Below are positions 1-8,798 of a stretch of DNA of 64,000 nucleotides, piece by piece; the first letter of the stretch is position 1; each line of letters opens with the position of its first letter. The stretch is from contig CAIRAW010000038.1 of NCBI GenBank assembly GCA_903876735.1, positions 30,932-94,931 of the forward strand. The letters are read 5' to 3'. The notes below the pieces were generated by a model, which searched no databases, was not told where the DNA came from, and worked only from the letters and a program-made list of their open reading frames with translations. The stretch comes from an uncultured beta proteobacterium. Lineage in GTDB: Bacteria; Pseudomonadota; Gammaproteobacteria; Burkholderiales; Burkholderiaceae_C. Made by a program: the position numbers and the translations under genes.

Positions 1-975
1 CGCCACGTCTGGGGCGCCCTCAAGCGTTGGGAGAACGAGCTCGGCAACGAACTGGTGGTATGGGAGAAAGGCCAATCCGCGCGCTTGACCGAGTTCGGCA
101 CCAAGTTGCTGTGGGCCGAGCGCCAGGCCCAAGCGCGGTTGGCGCCGCAGATTGAAGCGCTGCGCAGCGACCTGGAACGTGTTTTTGCCGTCGCCTTTGA
201 CGAGAACGCCCACGTCGTGACGCTCTACGCCAGCCACGACAGCGCCCTGACGGCGCTGCGCGAAGAAGCGCTGGCCAGCGACGCGGCAACGGACGGGGCG
301 CAACTGCACCTGGACATCCGTTTCTGCGGCAGCGTGGACGCGATCCGCGGCCTCAATGAAGGGCGCTGCGTGATGGCCGGCTTTCACACGCTGCAACAGC
401 CGGCACCCGGTTCGCTGGCCGAACGCGTTTACAAGCCGCTGCTGCAGCCGGGGCAACACAAGATCATCGGCTTTGCCGAGCGCACGCAGGGCTTGATGGT
501 GGCGCCTGGCAATCCGCTGGGCCTGCGCAGCCTGGCCGATCTGGCAAACGGGCCAGTTCGCTTTGTGAATCGGCCGCTGGGTACCGGAACGCGTGTCGTA
601 CTTGACGAGTTGCTGGCGCAAAGCGGTCTGCTGCCCGGCGCGATTCGCGGCTATGAGCAGACCGAGCCCTCGCACACCGCAGCCGCGCATGCCGTGGCAT
701 CTGGTGCCGCCGATGTGGCACTCGGGATTGAGATCGCCGCGCGCGCGCAAGGCCTGGATTTTGTGCCCCTGGTGCAGGAGAGCTACCACCTGGTGTGTCT
801 CAAGTCGGCTTTAGCGGAGCCGGCCATCGGCTCACTGCTGGCGCTGCTGCAAAGCCGGCGCTGGCAGGACAAACTGGCCGCCATGGCCGGTTATGCGCCA
901 CACCACAGCGGCGAGGTCCAGTCCATGCGCAGGGTCCTGCCCTGGTGGGATTTTGCGCGGCAAAAACGCGCCTGA
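1..975 (+). CDS. ModE/LysR-type transcriptional regulator with periplasmic-binding-protein-like domain (5' truncated)
   Basis: The reading frame is open from base 1, so the gene begins before the window. The first visible residues resemble the end of a LysR/ModE winged helix (ALKRWENELG..LV, then the wing and linker LTEFG). The remaining roughly 270 residues look like a substrate-binding domain of the PBP type, including a G-T-R segment (LGTGTRVVLDELL) typical of helix-turn-helix regulators with a molybdate/tungstate-type binding domain. In related bacteria such proteins often regulate formate dehydrogenase or oxyanion uptake; the ligand here is unknown. It is followed by the TRAP genes on the same strand after about 190 bp. 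The family call is fairly secure, the ligand is not. Confidence 0.7.
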   Translation, partial: RHVWGALKRWENELGNELVVWEKGQSARLTEFGTKLLWAERQAQARLAPQIEALRSDLERVFAVAFDENAHVVTLYASHDSALTALREEALASDAATDGAQLHLDIRFCGSVDAIRGLNEGRCVMAGFHTLQQPAPGSLAERVYKPLLQPGQHKIIGFAERTQGLMVAPGNPLGLRSLADLANGPVRFVNRPLGTGTRVVLDELLAQSGLLPGAIRGYEQTEPSHTAAAHAVASGAADVALGIEIAARAQGLDFVPLVQESYHLVCLKSALAEPAIGSLLALLQSRRWQDKLAAMAGYAPHHSGEVQSMRRVLPWWDFARQKRA

Positions 976-1093
976 AAGCCAGCGACCGCGGAAATCAGGC
1001 CTCGGCGCACACTAGAATCAGCGTATACCCCTAGGCCAAACAAGGGAAATCTACGATTTTGCCGTTTGCCACGGGTTACGCTCTAAGGATCAC

Positions 1094-1143
1094 AACCGCC
1101 GGACTGCCAACCCTTTCCAAGGGCCGGGCAAGCGGCGGTTTTG
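1094..1143 (+). terminator. Nested hairpin ending in a short T-run before the TRAP operon
   Basis: AACCGCC (1094-1100) pairs with GGCGGTT (1134-1140). Inside it TGCC (1105-1108) pairs with GGCA (1127-1130), and CCCTT (1111-1115) with AAGGG (1119-1123). The stem is followed by TTG. It lies about 120 bp after the regulator stop and 26 bp before the dctQ start. It could terminate the regulator transcript or act as an attenuator in the TRAP leader; the T-run is short, so termination is not certain. Confidence 0.45.
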
Positions 1144-1168
1144 TCCACACACCCATGATGGAGATTCC

Positions 1169-1777
1169 ATGCACGCGCTACTGAAGTTTTCGAAGGCAGT
1201 CGACTGGCTTAACACCCAGATCGGCAAGCACATCATCTGGCTGATTCTGGGCTCAACCGTCATCAGCGCCGTCAACGCCGCGGTGCGAAAGGTTTTCAAC
1301 GTCAGCTCCAACGCCTATCTGGAGGTGCAGTGGTACCTGTTTGCGGCGGCCTTTTTGCTGGCCTCGGCCTACACCCTGCTCAACGGCGAGCACGTCAAAA
1401 TCGACGTCATTTACAGTCGCTGGTCCAAACGCGCCCAGACCTGGATCGACGTCCTCGGCTTCACCTTCTTTTTGCTGCCGTTTTGCGCCACCATTCTGTG
1501 GTTCGGCATTCCGTTCTTTCTCAAGGGTTACCACTCCGGCGAAGTGTCGTCGAACGCCGGCGGCCTGATCCTGTGGCCGGTCTACGCCATGATGCCGCTG
1601 GGATTTGGCCTGCTGCTGCTGCAGGGCCTTTCCGAACTGATCAAGCGCATCGCCTTCCTGATGGGCCTGATTGAAGATCCGACGCACAAAACGATCGAGA
1701 AGACGGCCGAAGAAGAGCTGGCCGAGGCCATTCAGAAACTGGCCGAAGAAAAGGCCGCCAAAGCCGGCGCGGCCTGA
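1169..1777 (+). CDS. TRAP transporter small permease subunit (DctQ-like)
   Basis: 202 residues with four hydrophobic segments (about residues 20-40, 50-70, 90-115 and 130-155), the usual architecture of the four-helix small subunit of tripartite ATP-independent periplasmic transporters. A charged Glu/Lys/Ala-rich tail of about 30 residues follows the last helix. A GGAG ribosome binding site lies 6-7 bases before the ATG. The large subunit starts 16 bp after the stop, so the two are cotranscribed. TRAP systems move organic acids using ion gradients and need a periplasmic binding protein; none is encoded between the regulator and this gene or downstream. Confidence 0.88.
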   Translation: MHALLKFSKAVDWLNTQIGKHIIWLILGSTVISAVNAAVRKVFNVSSNAYLEVQWYLFAAAFLLASAYTLLNGEHVKIDVIYSRWSKRAQTWIDVLGFTFFLLPFCATILWFGIPFFLKGYHSGEVSSNAGGLILWPVYAMMPLGFGLLLLQGLSELIKRIAFLMGLIEDPTHKTIEKTAEEELAEAIQKLAEEKAAKAGAA

Positions 1778-1792
1778 TCCTGGAGAAAACAG

Positions 1793-3565
1793 ATGCAATT
1801 TCTAGCAACCAATATCGCCCCCATCATGTTTGGTGGGCTTATCGTTTTCCTGCTGCTGGGTTTCCCGGTCGCTTTCAGCCTGGGCGCCTGCGGCCTGTTT
1901 TTTGGCTTTGTCGGCGTCGAACTCGGCCTGCTGCCTGAAGCCCTGCTGCAGGCATTGCCGCTGCGCATCTTCGGCATCATGAAGAACGACACGCTGCTGG
2001 CCATTCCCTTCTTCACGCTGATGGGGCTGATTCTGGAGCGCAGCGGCATGGCTGAAGATCTGCTCGACACCATCGGCCAACTGTTCGGACCGTTGCGCGG
2101 TGGCCTCGCCTTTGCCGTGATCTTTGTCGGCGCACTGCTGGCCGCGACCACTGGCGTCGTGGCGGCCTCCGTGATCTCGATGGGTCTGATCTCGCTGCCC
2201 ATCATGCTGCGCTACGGCTATGACCGGCGCGTTGCCTCCGGCGTGATTGCCGCTTCCGGCACACTGGCCCAGATCATTCCGCCCTCGTTGGTGCTGATCA
2301 TTCTGGCCGACCAGCTCGGCCGCAGCGTTGGCGAGATGTACAAGGGCGCGTTCATCCCCGGCTTTGCCCTGACCGGCCTCTACATCGCTTACGTTGTTTT
2401 GCTGACCTTCATCCGGCCGAACTGGGTGCCGGCCCTGCCGCCTGAGGCGCGCACCATCCGTGAAGACAATGGCACGAGCGGTCTGCGTTCACTGGGAATC
2501 CTGACCCTGATCTCGACCGCGCTGGCCGTAACCCTGGGTCAGAACTACGCCCGCGTTTCCAATTGGGTCAGCGGCAATGACGCTCTGACCGTGCCGACCG
2601 ATGAAACCATTGTGGTCTCGCTGTGTGCCGGCGTGATCCTGGCCTTTGTCATTGCCGTCATCAACAAGGCGACGCGTCTGGGCCTGCTCTCACGCATGGC
2701 CGAGCGCGTGACCTTTGTGCTGATCCCGCCGCTGCTGCTGATCTTTCTGGTGCTGGGCACGATTTTCCTGGGCGTGGCGACACCGACCGAAGGCGGCGCC
2801 ATGGGTGCGGTCGGCGCGCTGGTCATGGCCTGGAGCCGCGGTCGACTGAACCTGAGCCTGCTCAAGCAGGCACTGATGTCCACCACCAAGCTGTCGAGCT
2901 TCGTTGTCTTCATTCTGGTCGGCTCCACCGTTTTCAGCCTGGTGTTCCAGGGCGTTGACGGCTCGAAGTGGGTCGAACACCTGCTGACCTCGGTGCCCGG
3001 CGGCCAGGTTGGCTTCCTGATCGTAGTCAACCTCTTGATCTTCTTCCTGGCCTTCTTCCTCGACTTCTTCGAGCTCTCGTTCATCGTCGTGCCCTTGCTG
3101 GCGCCTGTGGCCGAGAAGATGGGCATCGACCTGATCTGGTTCGGCGTGCTGCTAGGGGTCAACATGCAGACTTCCTTCATGCACCCGCCGTTCGGCTTCG
3201 CCCTGTTCTTCCTGCGCAGCGTGGCGCCGAGCCGCGAGTACACCGACAAGCTGACCAAGAAGCTGATCCAGCCGGTCACCACCATGCAAATCTACTGGGG
3301 CGCTGTGCCCTTTGTGATCATCCAGATCATCATGGTCGGCTTGATCATTGCCTTCCCCGGCATCGTCTCGAGCGGCCTGGACAAGGAAGAAAAGATCGAC
3401 CTCGACAAGGTCACGCTCGAAGCCCAGGCCGAAGCCCCCCGCTCGGCCGCTTCAGACCCCAGCATGGGCGAGCTTGCAGCGCCAGGCGGTGATGAAAAGC
3501 CAACCGATGACGACCCGATGAAGGCCATGCAGGACACGATGGACAAGGACAAGCCCAAGAAGTGA
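1793..3565 (+). CDS. TRAP transporter large permease subunit (DctM-like)
   Basis: 590 residues, longer than the usual 430 or so. It starts with a typical DctM N-terminus (IAPIMFGGLIVFLLLGFPVA) and has many transmembrane helices. Recognisable DctM features include the GGLAFAVIFVGALLAATTGV segment and the MHPPFGFALFFLR motif near residue 465. The extra length comes from an insertion around residues 215-300 containing additional hydrophobic stretches, and from a hydrophilic acidic/lysine-rich C-terminal tail (about residues 525-590). It forms the ion-coupled translocation channel with the preceding small subunit. Large insert-bearing DctM proteins occur with carboxylate and amino-acid TRAP systems; the substrate cannot be told from sequence. 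Confidence 0.9.
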   Translation: MQFLATNIAPIMFGGLIVFLLLGFPVAFSLGACGLFFGFVGVELGLLPEALLQALPLRIFGIMKNDTLLAIPFFTLMGLILERSGMAEDLLDTIGQLFGPLRGGLAFAVIFVGALLAATTGVVAASVISMGLISLPIMLRYGYDRRVASGVIAASGTLAQIIPPSLVLIILADQLGRSVGEMYKGAFIPGFALTGLYIAYVVLLTFIRPNWVPALPPEARTIREDNGTSGLRSLGILTLISTALAVTLGQNYARVSNWVSGNDALTVPTDETIVVSLCAGVILAFVIAVINKATRLGLLSRMAERVTFVLIPPLLLIFLVLGTIFLGVATPTEGGAMGAVGALVMAWSRGRLNLSLLKQALMSTTKLSSFVVFILVGSTVFSLVFQGVDGSKWVEHLLTSVPGGQVGFLIVVNLLIFFLAFFLDFFELSFIVVPLLAPVAEKMGIDLIWFGVLLGVNMQTSFMHPPFGFALFFLRSVAPSREYTDKLTKKLIQPVTTMQIYWGAVPFVIIQIIMVGLIIAFPGIVSSGLDKEEKIDLDKVTLEAQAEAPRSAASDPSMGELAAPGGDEKPTDDDPMKAMQDTMDKDKPKK

Positions 3566-3576
3566 AGCGGTAAAGC

Positions 3577-3590
3577 TTGAGTCAAATCAA
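3577..3590. promoter_or_regulatory. FNR/Crp-family-like box upstream of the P-type ATPase
   Basis: TTGAG-TCAA-ATCAA matches one perfect and one near-perfect half of the FNR consensus TTGAT-N4-ATCAA. Its centre is about 57 bp before the ATG at 3641, the same distance as the similar box before the GroEL operon. A weak -10 (TTCAAT, 3612-3617) lies 21 bp after the box, the spacing expected for class II activation. It also overlaps a small inverted repeat GCTTGA/TCAAGC. Confidence 0.5.
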
Positions 3591-3640
3591 GCGTCCTTGC
3601 TGATTAGTCGATTCAATGAAGACCTGATAGAGGGTTTTCA

Positions 3641-6349
3641 ATGAATACGACTGCCGACAGCAACAGCTGGCACCAGCGCGAGGCGCAGGACTTGGCCAGC
3701 GAGCATGGCGTCGACCCTGACGTTGGCCTGCACCAGACCGAGGCTGAACTGCGGGCCGGGCGTCATGGCAGCAACGAGTTGCAAAGCCATGCCCAACGCG
3801 GCAAGCTGGCCCTGCTGGCCGAGCAGTTCACCGACTTCATGGTGCTGGTGCTGCTGGCCGCTGCCCTTATTTCCGGCGTCCTTGGCGACCTGGTCGATAC
3901 CCTGGCAATCCTGACGATTGTCGTGATCAACGCCGTGATCGGCTTTGTTCAGACCTGGCGCGCCGACCGCGCCATGGCGGCCCTGCGCCAACTCGCCGCG
4001 GCTCAGGCAACGGTGCTGCGCAGCGGGCAGATCGAACAGTTGGCGGCCAGCAGCCTGGTCCCCGGTGACATCGTGCTACTGGAGGCCGGCAACCAGGTGC
4101 CGGCGGATCTGCGTTTGATCGAAATCGCGCAGTTGCAGGTGGACGAGTCGGCCCTGACCGGCGAGTCCGTCACGGTGGCCAAGCAGACTGCAGCCCTGGC
4201 CAACGGCAGCGACAGCGCGCTGGGCGACCGCCTGAACATGGCGTACAAGGGAACCATGGCCACGCATGGCCGCGCCCGTGGTCTGGTGGTGGCCACCGGC
4301 ATGGCCACCGAGTTGGGCAAGGTGGCGCGCCTGCTTGAAGGCGACAGCCCCAGCACCCCCTTGCAGCGCCGGCTTGCGGCCTTTGGCAAACGACTCGCCA
4401 TCGGTGTTATCGGCATCTGCGTCGTGATCTTTGTTGTCGGTGTGCTGCGCGGCGAAGCGCCCTTGCTGATGGCGCTGACCGCCATCAGTCTGGCCGTGGC
4501 GGCGATCCCCGAGGCGCTGCCGGCCGTGGTGACGGTGCTGTTGGCGCTCGGAGCCCGGCGCATGGTCGCCAAGAACGCACTGATCCGCCGACTGCCCTCG
4601 GTCGAGGCGCTGGGTTCGGTCACCGTCATCTGCTCCGACAAGACAGGCACCCTGACGCAAAACCAGATGCACGTCGAACTGCTGCTGGCCGGCGAGCAAA
4701 GCTGGATTCCGGGCGACCAGTTACCCGATGCCACGCACCGTGAAGCGCTGCGCGCCGCAGCACTGTGCAACGACGCGCGTCGCAGGGACGACAGCCCGAT
4801 CGACGCCTGGGAGGGCGACCCAACCGAAACAGCGCTGGTACTGGCGGCGCTAAGCGCACAGATCGACAAGACGGCACTCGACCTGGCCTCACCCCGGGTG
4901 CAGGAGCAGGCCTTCGATTCCGACCGCAAGCGCATGACCACCTTCCACCGCAATGCACCGGGCTATTTGGCCTACACCAAGGGTGCGCCCGAGTCGGTAC
5001 TGCCGTGCTGTTCGACGCAGTGGTCAGCGGCCGCTGCGTTGCCGCTCGATCGTGAGGCCTGGCTGGCCCAGGCCACGACCCTGGCGGCGCGGGGTCTGCG
5101 CGTACTGGCTCTGGCGCGGCGTGGGCACGCACGCCTGCCCGATACCAATGCCATGGAAACGGTTGAAAGCGAGCTTGAGTTTCTCGGTCTGATCGCGCTG
5201 ATTGATCCGCCGCGCCCCGAAGCCAAGGCGGCGGTGCGCGACTGCATGCAGGCGGGCATCACGCCGGTCATGATCACGGGTGACCATCCGGCCACGGCAT
5301 TGGCCATTGCACAGCGACTTGGCATTACTGAGGATGGGCAGAACGAGGTGCTGAGCGGCCAGGACCTGGCTACGCTGGACGCTGAGGCGCTGCGCCGGCG
5401 CGTGCAAGGGGTTCGCGTCTATGCGCGCGTCGATCCGTCGCAGAAAATCCGGATTGTCGAGGCGCTGCAGGCACAGGGCCAAATCGTCGCCATGACCGGC
5501 GACGGCGTGAACGACGCACCCGCACTGAAACGCGCCGACATCGGTGTCGCCATGGGCCGCGGCGGTACCGACGTGGCGCGCGAAGCCGCCAGCATGGTGC
5601 TGCTTGACGACAACTTCGCCACCATTGTGGCGGCGGTGCGCGAAGGCCGGCGCATCTACGACAACATCCGCAAGTTTGTACGCTATGCCATGACCGGCAA
5701 TTCGGGCGAGATCTGGACGCTGTTTCTGGCGCCCATGCTCTTGCTGCCCATCCCGCTGCTGCCAATCCACATCCTGTGGGTCAACCTGGTGACCGATGGC
5801 CTGCCGGGGCTGGCGCTGGCAGCCGAACCGGCGGAACGCGGTGTCATGCAACAGCCGCCGCGCTCGCCAACCGAGAGCCTGTTTGCACGCGGCATGTGGC
5901 AGCACATCCTGGCGATTGGCCTGCTGATCGGCGGCCTGTGCCTGGGTGTGCAGGCCTGGGCGATCTCGAGCGGACACGCGCATTGGCAAACCATGGTCTT
6001 CACCGTGCTGACGCTGTCGCAAATGGCCCACGTGATGGCGATCCGGTCTGAACGGGATTCTCTGTGGCAGCTCGGCCTGTTGAGCAACCGCCTGCTGCTG
6101 GGTGCCGTGCTGCTGACCTTTTTGTTGCAGATGGCGGTGATTTACGTGCCGGCCCTGAACCCGATCTTCAAAACGGCACCGCTGAGCGCGACTGAGTTGG
6201 GCATCTGCCTGGGCGCAGCGGCCCTGGTTGGCTTGGCGGTGGAAATCGAGAAGGCCTGGCGCCGGCGCACCGGTCGTCCATCCGAACCCGGACCCGCCGC
6301 CGACAGTCCAACCGACTTGGGCGAAACTAACGCGGCGCGGCCGCGTTGA
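3641..6349 (+). CDS. Cation-transporting P-type ATPase (P2, Ca2+/Na+-type)
   Basis: 902 residues, full length for P2-type pumps. Visible parts in order: N-terminal cation ATPase domain, the actuator TGES (173-176), the transmembrane ion-site motif IPEALP (about 289-294), the phosphorylation motif DKTGTLT with acceptor Asp333, the nucleotide-binding KGAPE, the hinge TGDGVNDAPALK, and a C-terminal group of transmembrane helices with NLVTDGLPG. The layout is that of bacterial Ca2+-ATPase-like pumps; PEALP rather than PEGLP leaves the ion open. It sits alone on the forward strand behind an FNR-like box. Its last 23 bp overlap the convergent dehydrogenase gene. Pumps of this type are found in low-oxygen/stress regulons of some Burkholderiales, which suits that box. 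Confidence 0.9.
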   Translation: MNTTADSNSWHQREAQDLASEHGVDPDVGLHQTEAELRAGRHGSNELQSHAQRGKLALLAEQFTDFMVLVLLAAALISGVLGDLVDTLAILTIVVINAVIGFVQTWRADRAMAALRQLAAAQATVLRSGQIEQLAASSLVPGDIVLLEAGNQVPADLRLIEIAQLQVDESALTGESVTVAKQTAALANGSDSALGDRLNMAYKGTMATHGRARGLVVATGMATELGKVARLLEGDSPSTPLQRRLAAFGKRLAIGVIGICVVIFVVGVLRGEAPLLMALTAISLAVAAIPEALPAVVTVLLALGARRMVAKNALIRRLPSVEALGSVTVICSDKTGTLTQNQMHVELLLAGEQSWIPGDQLPDATHREALRAAALCNDARRRDDSPIDAWEGDPTETALVLAALSAQIDKTALDLASPRVQEQAFDSDRKRMTTFHRNAPGYLAYTKGAPESVLPCCSTQWSAAAALPLDREAWLAQATTLAARGLRVLALARRGHARLPDTNAMETVESELEFLGLIALIDPPRPEAKAAVRDCMQAGITPVMITGDHPATALAIAQRLGITEDGQNEVLSGQDLATLDAEALRRRVQGVRVYARVDPSQKIRIVEALQAQGQIVAMTGDGVNDAPALKRADIGVAMGRGGTDVAREAASMVLLDDNFATIVAAVREGRRIYDNIRKFVRYAMTGNSGEIWTLFLAPMLLLPIPLLPIHILWVNLVTDGLPGLALAAEPAERGVMQQPPRSPTESLFARGMWQHILAIGLLIGGLCLGVQAWAISSGHAHWQTMVFTVLTLSQMAHVMAIRSERDSLWQLGLLSNRLLLGAVLLTFLLQMAVIYVPALNPIFKTAPLSATELGICLGAAALVGLAVEIEKAWRRRTGRPSEPGPAADSPTDLGETNAARPR

Positions 6350-7304
6350 GCGCTGTCAGCGGCTTGCCCTTGAGCAGATAGCCGATCAGGTTGTCGGCCG
6401 CCAGATTGGCCATGGCCAGGCGCGTCGGCACGGTGGCGCTGGCAATATGCGGCGTCAGCACGACGTTGGGCACCGTCAACAGATCCGGATGCACTTTGGG
6501 CTCGCCTTCAAACACATCGAGTCCCGCTGCAGCAATCGCCTTGTTGCGCAGTGCCACGGCCAGCGCCGCATCATCGACGATGCCGCCGCGCGCGATATTG
6601 ACCAGCGTCGCCGTCGGCTTCATCTGCGCCAGTTCTGCTGCGCCGATGGCGTGGTGCGAAGAGGCCGAGTACGGCAGCACCAGCACCAGGTGATCAGCGG
6701 TCTTGAGCAGATCCTGCTTGCTGACGTAGGTCGCCTGGCACTGCGCTTCGGTGGCGGCGTCAAGCCGGGAGCGGTTGTGGTAGATCACCTTCATGCCAAA
6801 GCCCAGCGCGCCGCGCCGGGCAATGCCCTGCCCGATGCGGCCCATGCCCAGAATACCCAACGTGGCGCCATGGATGTCGGACCCGGTGAACATGTCGTAG
6901 CGCCAGCGCGTCCACAGACCGGCGCGCAAAAAGTGCTCGCTCTCGGCCACGCGCCGTGCCGTCGCCATGAGCAGGGCAAAACCAAAATCAGCGGTGGTCT
7001 CGGTCAGCACGTCGGGCGCATTGGTGCCCAGCACACCGGCCGCCGTCATGGCGTCGAGGTCGAAGTTGTTGTAGCCGACGGCCATGTTGGCGCAGATTTT
7101 CAGCATCGGGCAAGCTGCCAGCAAAGCCGCATCAATTCGCTCGCTGCCGGTGGTGAAGACGCCTTGCATGCCCTGCAATTGCTCAATCAGCTGCGAAGGC
7201 GTCCACAGCACGTCGTCCTGATTCGAGGTGACGTCGAAGTGCTGCGCCAGCCTCGCGATCACTTCCGGGAAAACGGCGCGGGCGATCAGTATTTTTTGTC
7301 GCAT
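6327..7304 (-). CDS. NAD(P)-dependent 2-hydroxyacid dehydrogenase (glyoxylate/hydroxypyruvate reductase type)
   Basis: 325 residues, normal for the D-isomer-specific 2-hydroxyacid dehydrogenase family. The dinucleotide-binding motif GMGRIG is at about 153-158. The catalytic trio is present: Arg239 (NIARGG), Glu268 (VFEGEP) and His286 (TPHIASAT). The H-N-R-S sequence after the second beta strand (about 176-179) suggests preference for NADPH, as in GhrB-type enzymes. Likely reaction: reduction of glyoxylate or hydroxypyruvate to glycolate or D-glycerate. It ends inside the 3' end of the P-type ATPase gene (convergent overlap of 23 bp). The exact substrate is not determined by sequence. Confidence 0.88.
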   Translation of the reverse strand: MRQKILIARAVFPEVIARLAQHFDVTSNQDDVLWTPSQLIEQLQGMQGVFTTGSERIDAALLAACPMLKICANMAVGYNNFDLDAMTAAGVLGTNAPDVLTETTADFGFALLMATARRVAESEHFLRAGLWTRWRYDMFTGSDIHGATLGILGMGRIGQGIARRGALGFGMKVIYHNRSRLDAATEAQCQATYVSKQDLLKTADHLVLVLPYSASSHHAIGAAELAQMKPTATLVNIARGGIVDDAALAVALRNKAIAAAGLDVFEGEPKVHPDLLTVPNVVLTPHIASATVPTRLAMANLAADNLIGYLLKGKPLTALNAAAPR

Positions 7305-7328
7305 AAGAAGTGGGGTTTAAATGCGCTT

Positions 7329-7454
7329 GTCATTGCGAGCGAAGCGCGGCAACCCATGAACCCTGCTGTCATTGCGGGCATCGACCCGCAATCCATGGAT
7401 CGCGTGGCACTGGATCCCGGATCAGGTCCGGGATGACAATTAACTCGCAATGAC
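7329..7454. repeat. REP-like palindromic repeat cluster
   Basis: Several copies of GTCATTGCG(A/G)..CGCAATCCATG-type units in both orientations, plus GGATCCCGGATCAGGTCCGGGATGAC-like palindromic sequence (7411-7435), fill the gap between the dehydrogenase and nhaD. Related units occur at 22243, 25025 and 27869. Such elements are common extragenic repeats in proteobacteria; they may form mRNA hairpins between these same-strand genes. Confidence 0.8.
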
Positions 7455-7465
7455 GAAATCGGCGC

Positions 7466-8749
7466 TCAGTGGAACAAACGGTACTGCACGACATAGGCGG
7501 CGGCGCCGGCCAGATAGCCCAGCAAGGCCAGGCCGCCGATCTTGCGCGCGTACCAGACAAAATCGATTTTCTCCAGGCCCATGGCCGCCACACCGGCTGC
7601 CGAGCCAATGATCAGGATCGAGCCACCGGTGCCGGCGCAATAGGCGATGAATTCCCACAGGAAACTGTCGGTCGGGTACTGCGCCAGGGTGTACATGCCC
7701 ATGGAGGCGGCTACCAGCGGCACGTTGTCGACAACGGCACTGGCCAGGCCAATGATCAGGACAATGATGTCCTGGCGGCCCACCACCTTGTCAAGCCACT
7801 GCGCCAACGAGGACAGGACATGCGTGTGCTCCAGCACCGCCACGGCCATCAGGATGCCGATGAAGAAAATGATGGAACTCATATCGATGCGCGTCAGCGC
7901 ATGGACCAGCGTGAATTTGCGCTTGTTGTGGTCGTCCTTCTTCAGGTGCAGCAGATCGCCCACCATCCACAACATGCCCAGGCCAAACAGGATGCCCATA
8001 AAGGGCGGCAGATGCGTCACGGTCTTGAACACCGGCACACCGACCAGGATGCCCAAACCCAGAACCAGCATCAGATTTCGCTCGAAGGCGGTGGAACGCA
8101 GCGCACCGTCGTCCTGCGCACGCTTGGGCGAGACCACCGGACGGGAACCCATCAGATAACCGGTCACCGCCAGCGGCACCAGCAGATTGATCATGGAGGC
8201 AATGAACACGCTCTTCATGATTGACAGCGTGGTGATCTGGTTGCCGATCCAGAGCATGGTGGTGGTGACGTCGCCGATGGGCGTCCAGGCGCCGCCGGCG
8301 TTGGCGGCGATGACGATGATGCCAGCAAAAAACAATCGGTCATCGCGCTTGTCCAGCAATTTCTTCATCAGCGAGACCATGACGATGGTCGTGGTCAGGT
8401 TGTCAAGAATCGAACTCAGGAAGAAGGTCACAAATCCGACCAGCCACATCAGGCTTGACAGGCGCGTGGTCTTGATGCGCGAGGTGATCGCCATGAAACC
8501 CTCGTGCGCATCGACCACCTCGACGATGGTCATGGCACCCATCAGGAAGAAGACAATCTGTGCCGTTCCCATCAGCGAGCGGTTCAGGTCGGCATCGACC
8601 TGGTTGATGTCGCCGCTGCCCAGCGCGTAAATCGTCCACAGCCAACCGGCCCCCATCAGGGCCGAGGCCGACTTGCTGATCTTGAGCGGATGCTCCAGCG
8701 CAATGGCCAGATAGGACAGAACAAAAATAATCGAGATGGCGATCAGCAT
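7466..8749 (-). CDS. nhaD: NhaD-type Na+/H+ antiporter
   Basis: 427 residues, highly hydrophobic with about 11-12 predicted helices, in the ion transporter (arsenite/citrate permease-like) superfamily. NhaD-like segments are visible: SILDNLTTTIVMVSL around 112-130, NAGGAWTPIGDVTTTMLWIG around 155-175, and DNVPLVAASMGMY near 340. Members export Na+ (or Li+) in exchange for protons at the inner membrane. The gene is followed by the REP cluster and preceded at 49 bp by pncB on the same strand. The family assignment is good; ion preference and pH response are not readable here. Confidence 0.88.
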   Translation of the reverse strand: MLIAISIIFVLSYLAIALEHPLKISKSASALMGAGWLWTIYALGSGDINQVDADLNRSLMGTAQIVFFLMGAMTIVEVVDAHEGFMAITSRIKTTRLSSLMWLVGFVTFFLSSILDNLTTTIVMVSLMKKLLDKRDDRLFFAGIIVIAANAGGAWTPIGDVTTTMLWIGNQITTLSIMKSVFIASMINLLVPLAVTGYLMGSRPVVSPKRAQDDGALRSTAFERNLMLVLGLGILVGVPVFKTVTHLPPFMGILFGLGMLWMVGDLLHLKKDDHNKRKFTLVHALTRIDMSSIIFFIGILMAVAVLEHTHVLSSLAQWLDKVVGRQDIIVLIIGLASAVVDNVPLVAASMGMYTLAQYPTDSFLWEFIAYCAGTGGSILIIGSAAGVAAMGLEKIDFVWYARKIGGLALLGYLAGAAAYVVQYRLFH

Positions 8750-8798
8750 GCGAGCTACCTTTTAGGGGTCTGTTGTTTGGGGCAGAAACTGGTGGTGA

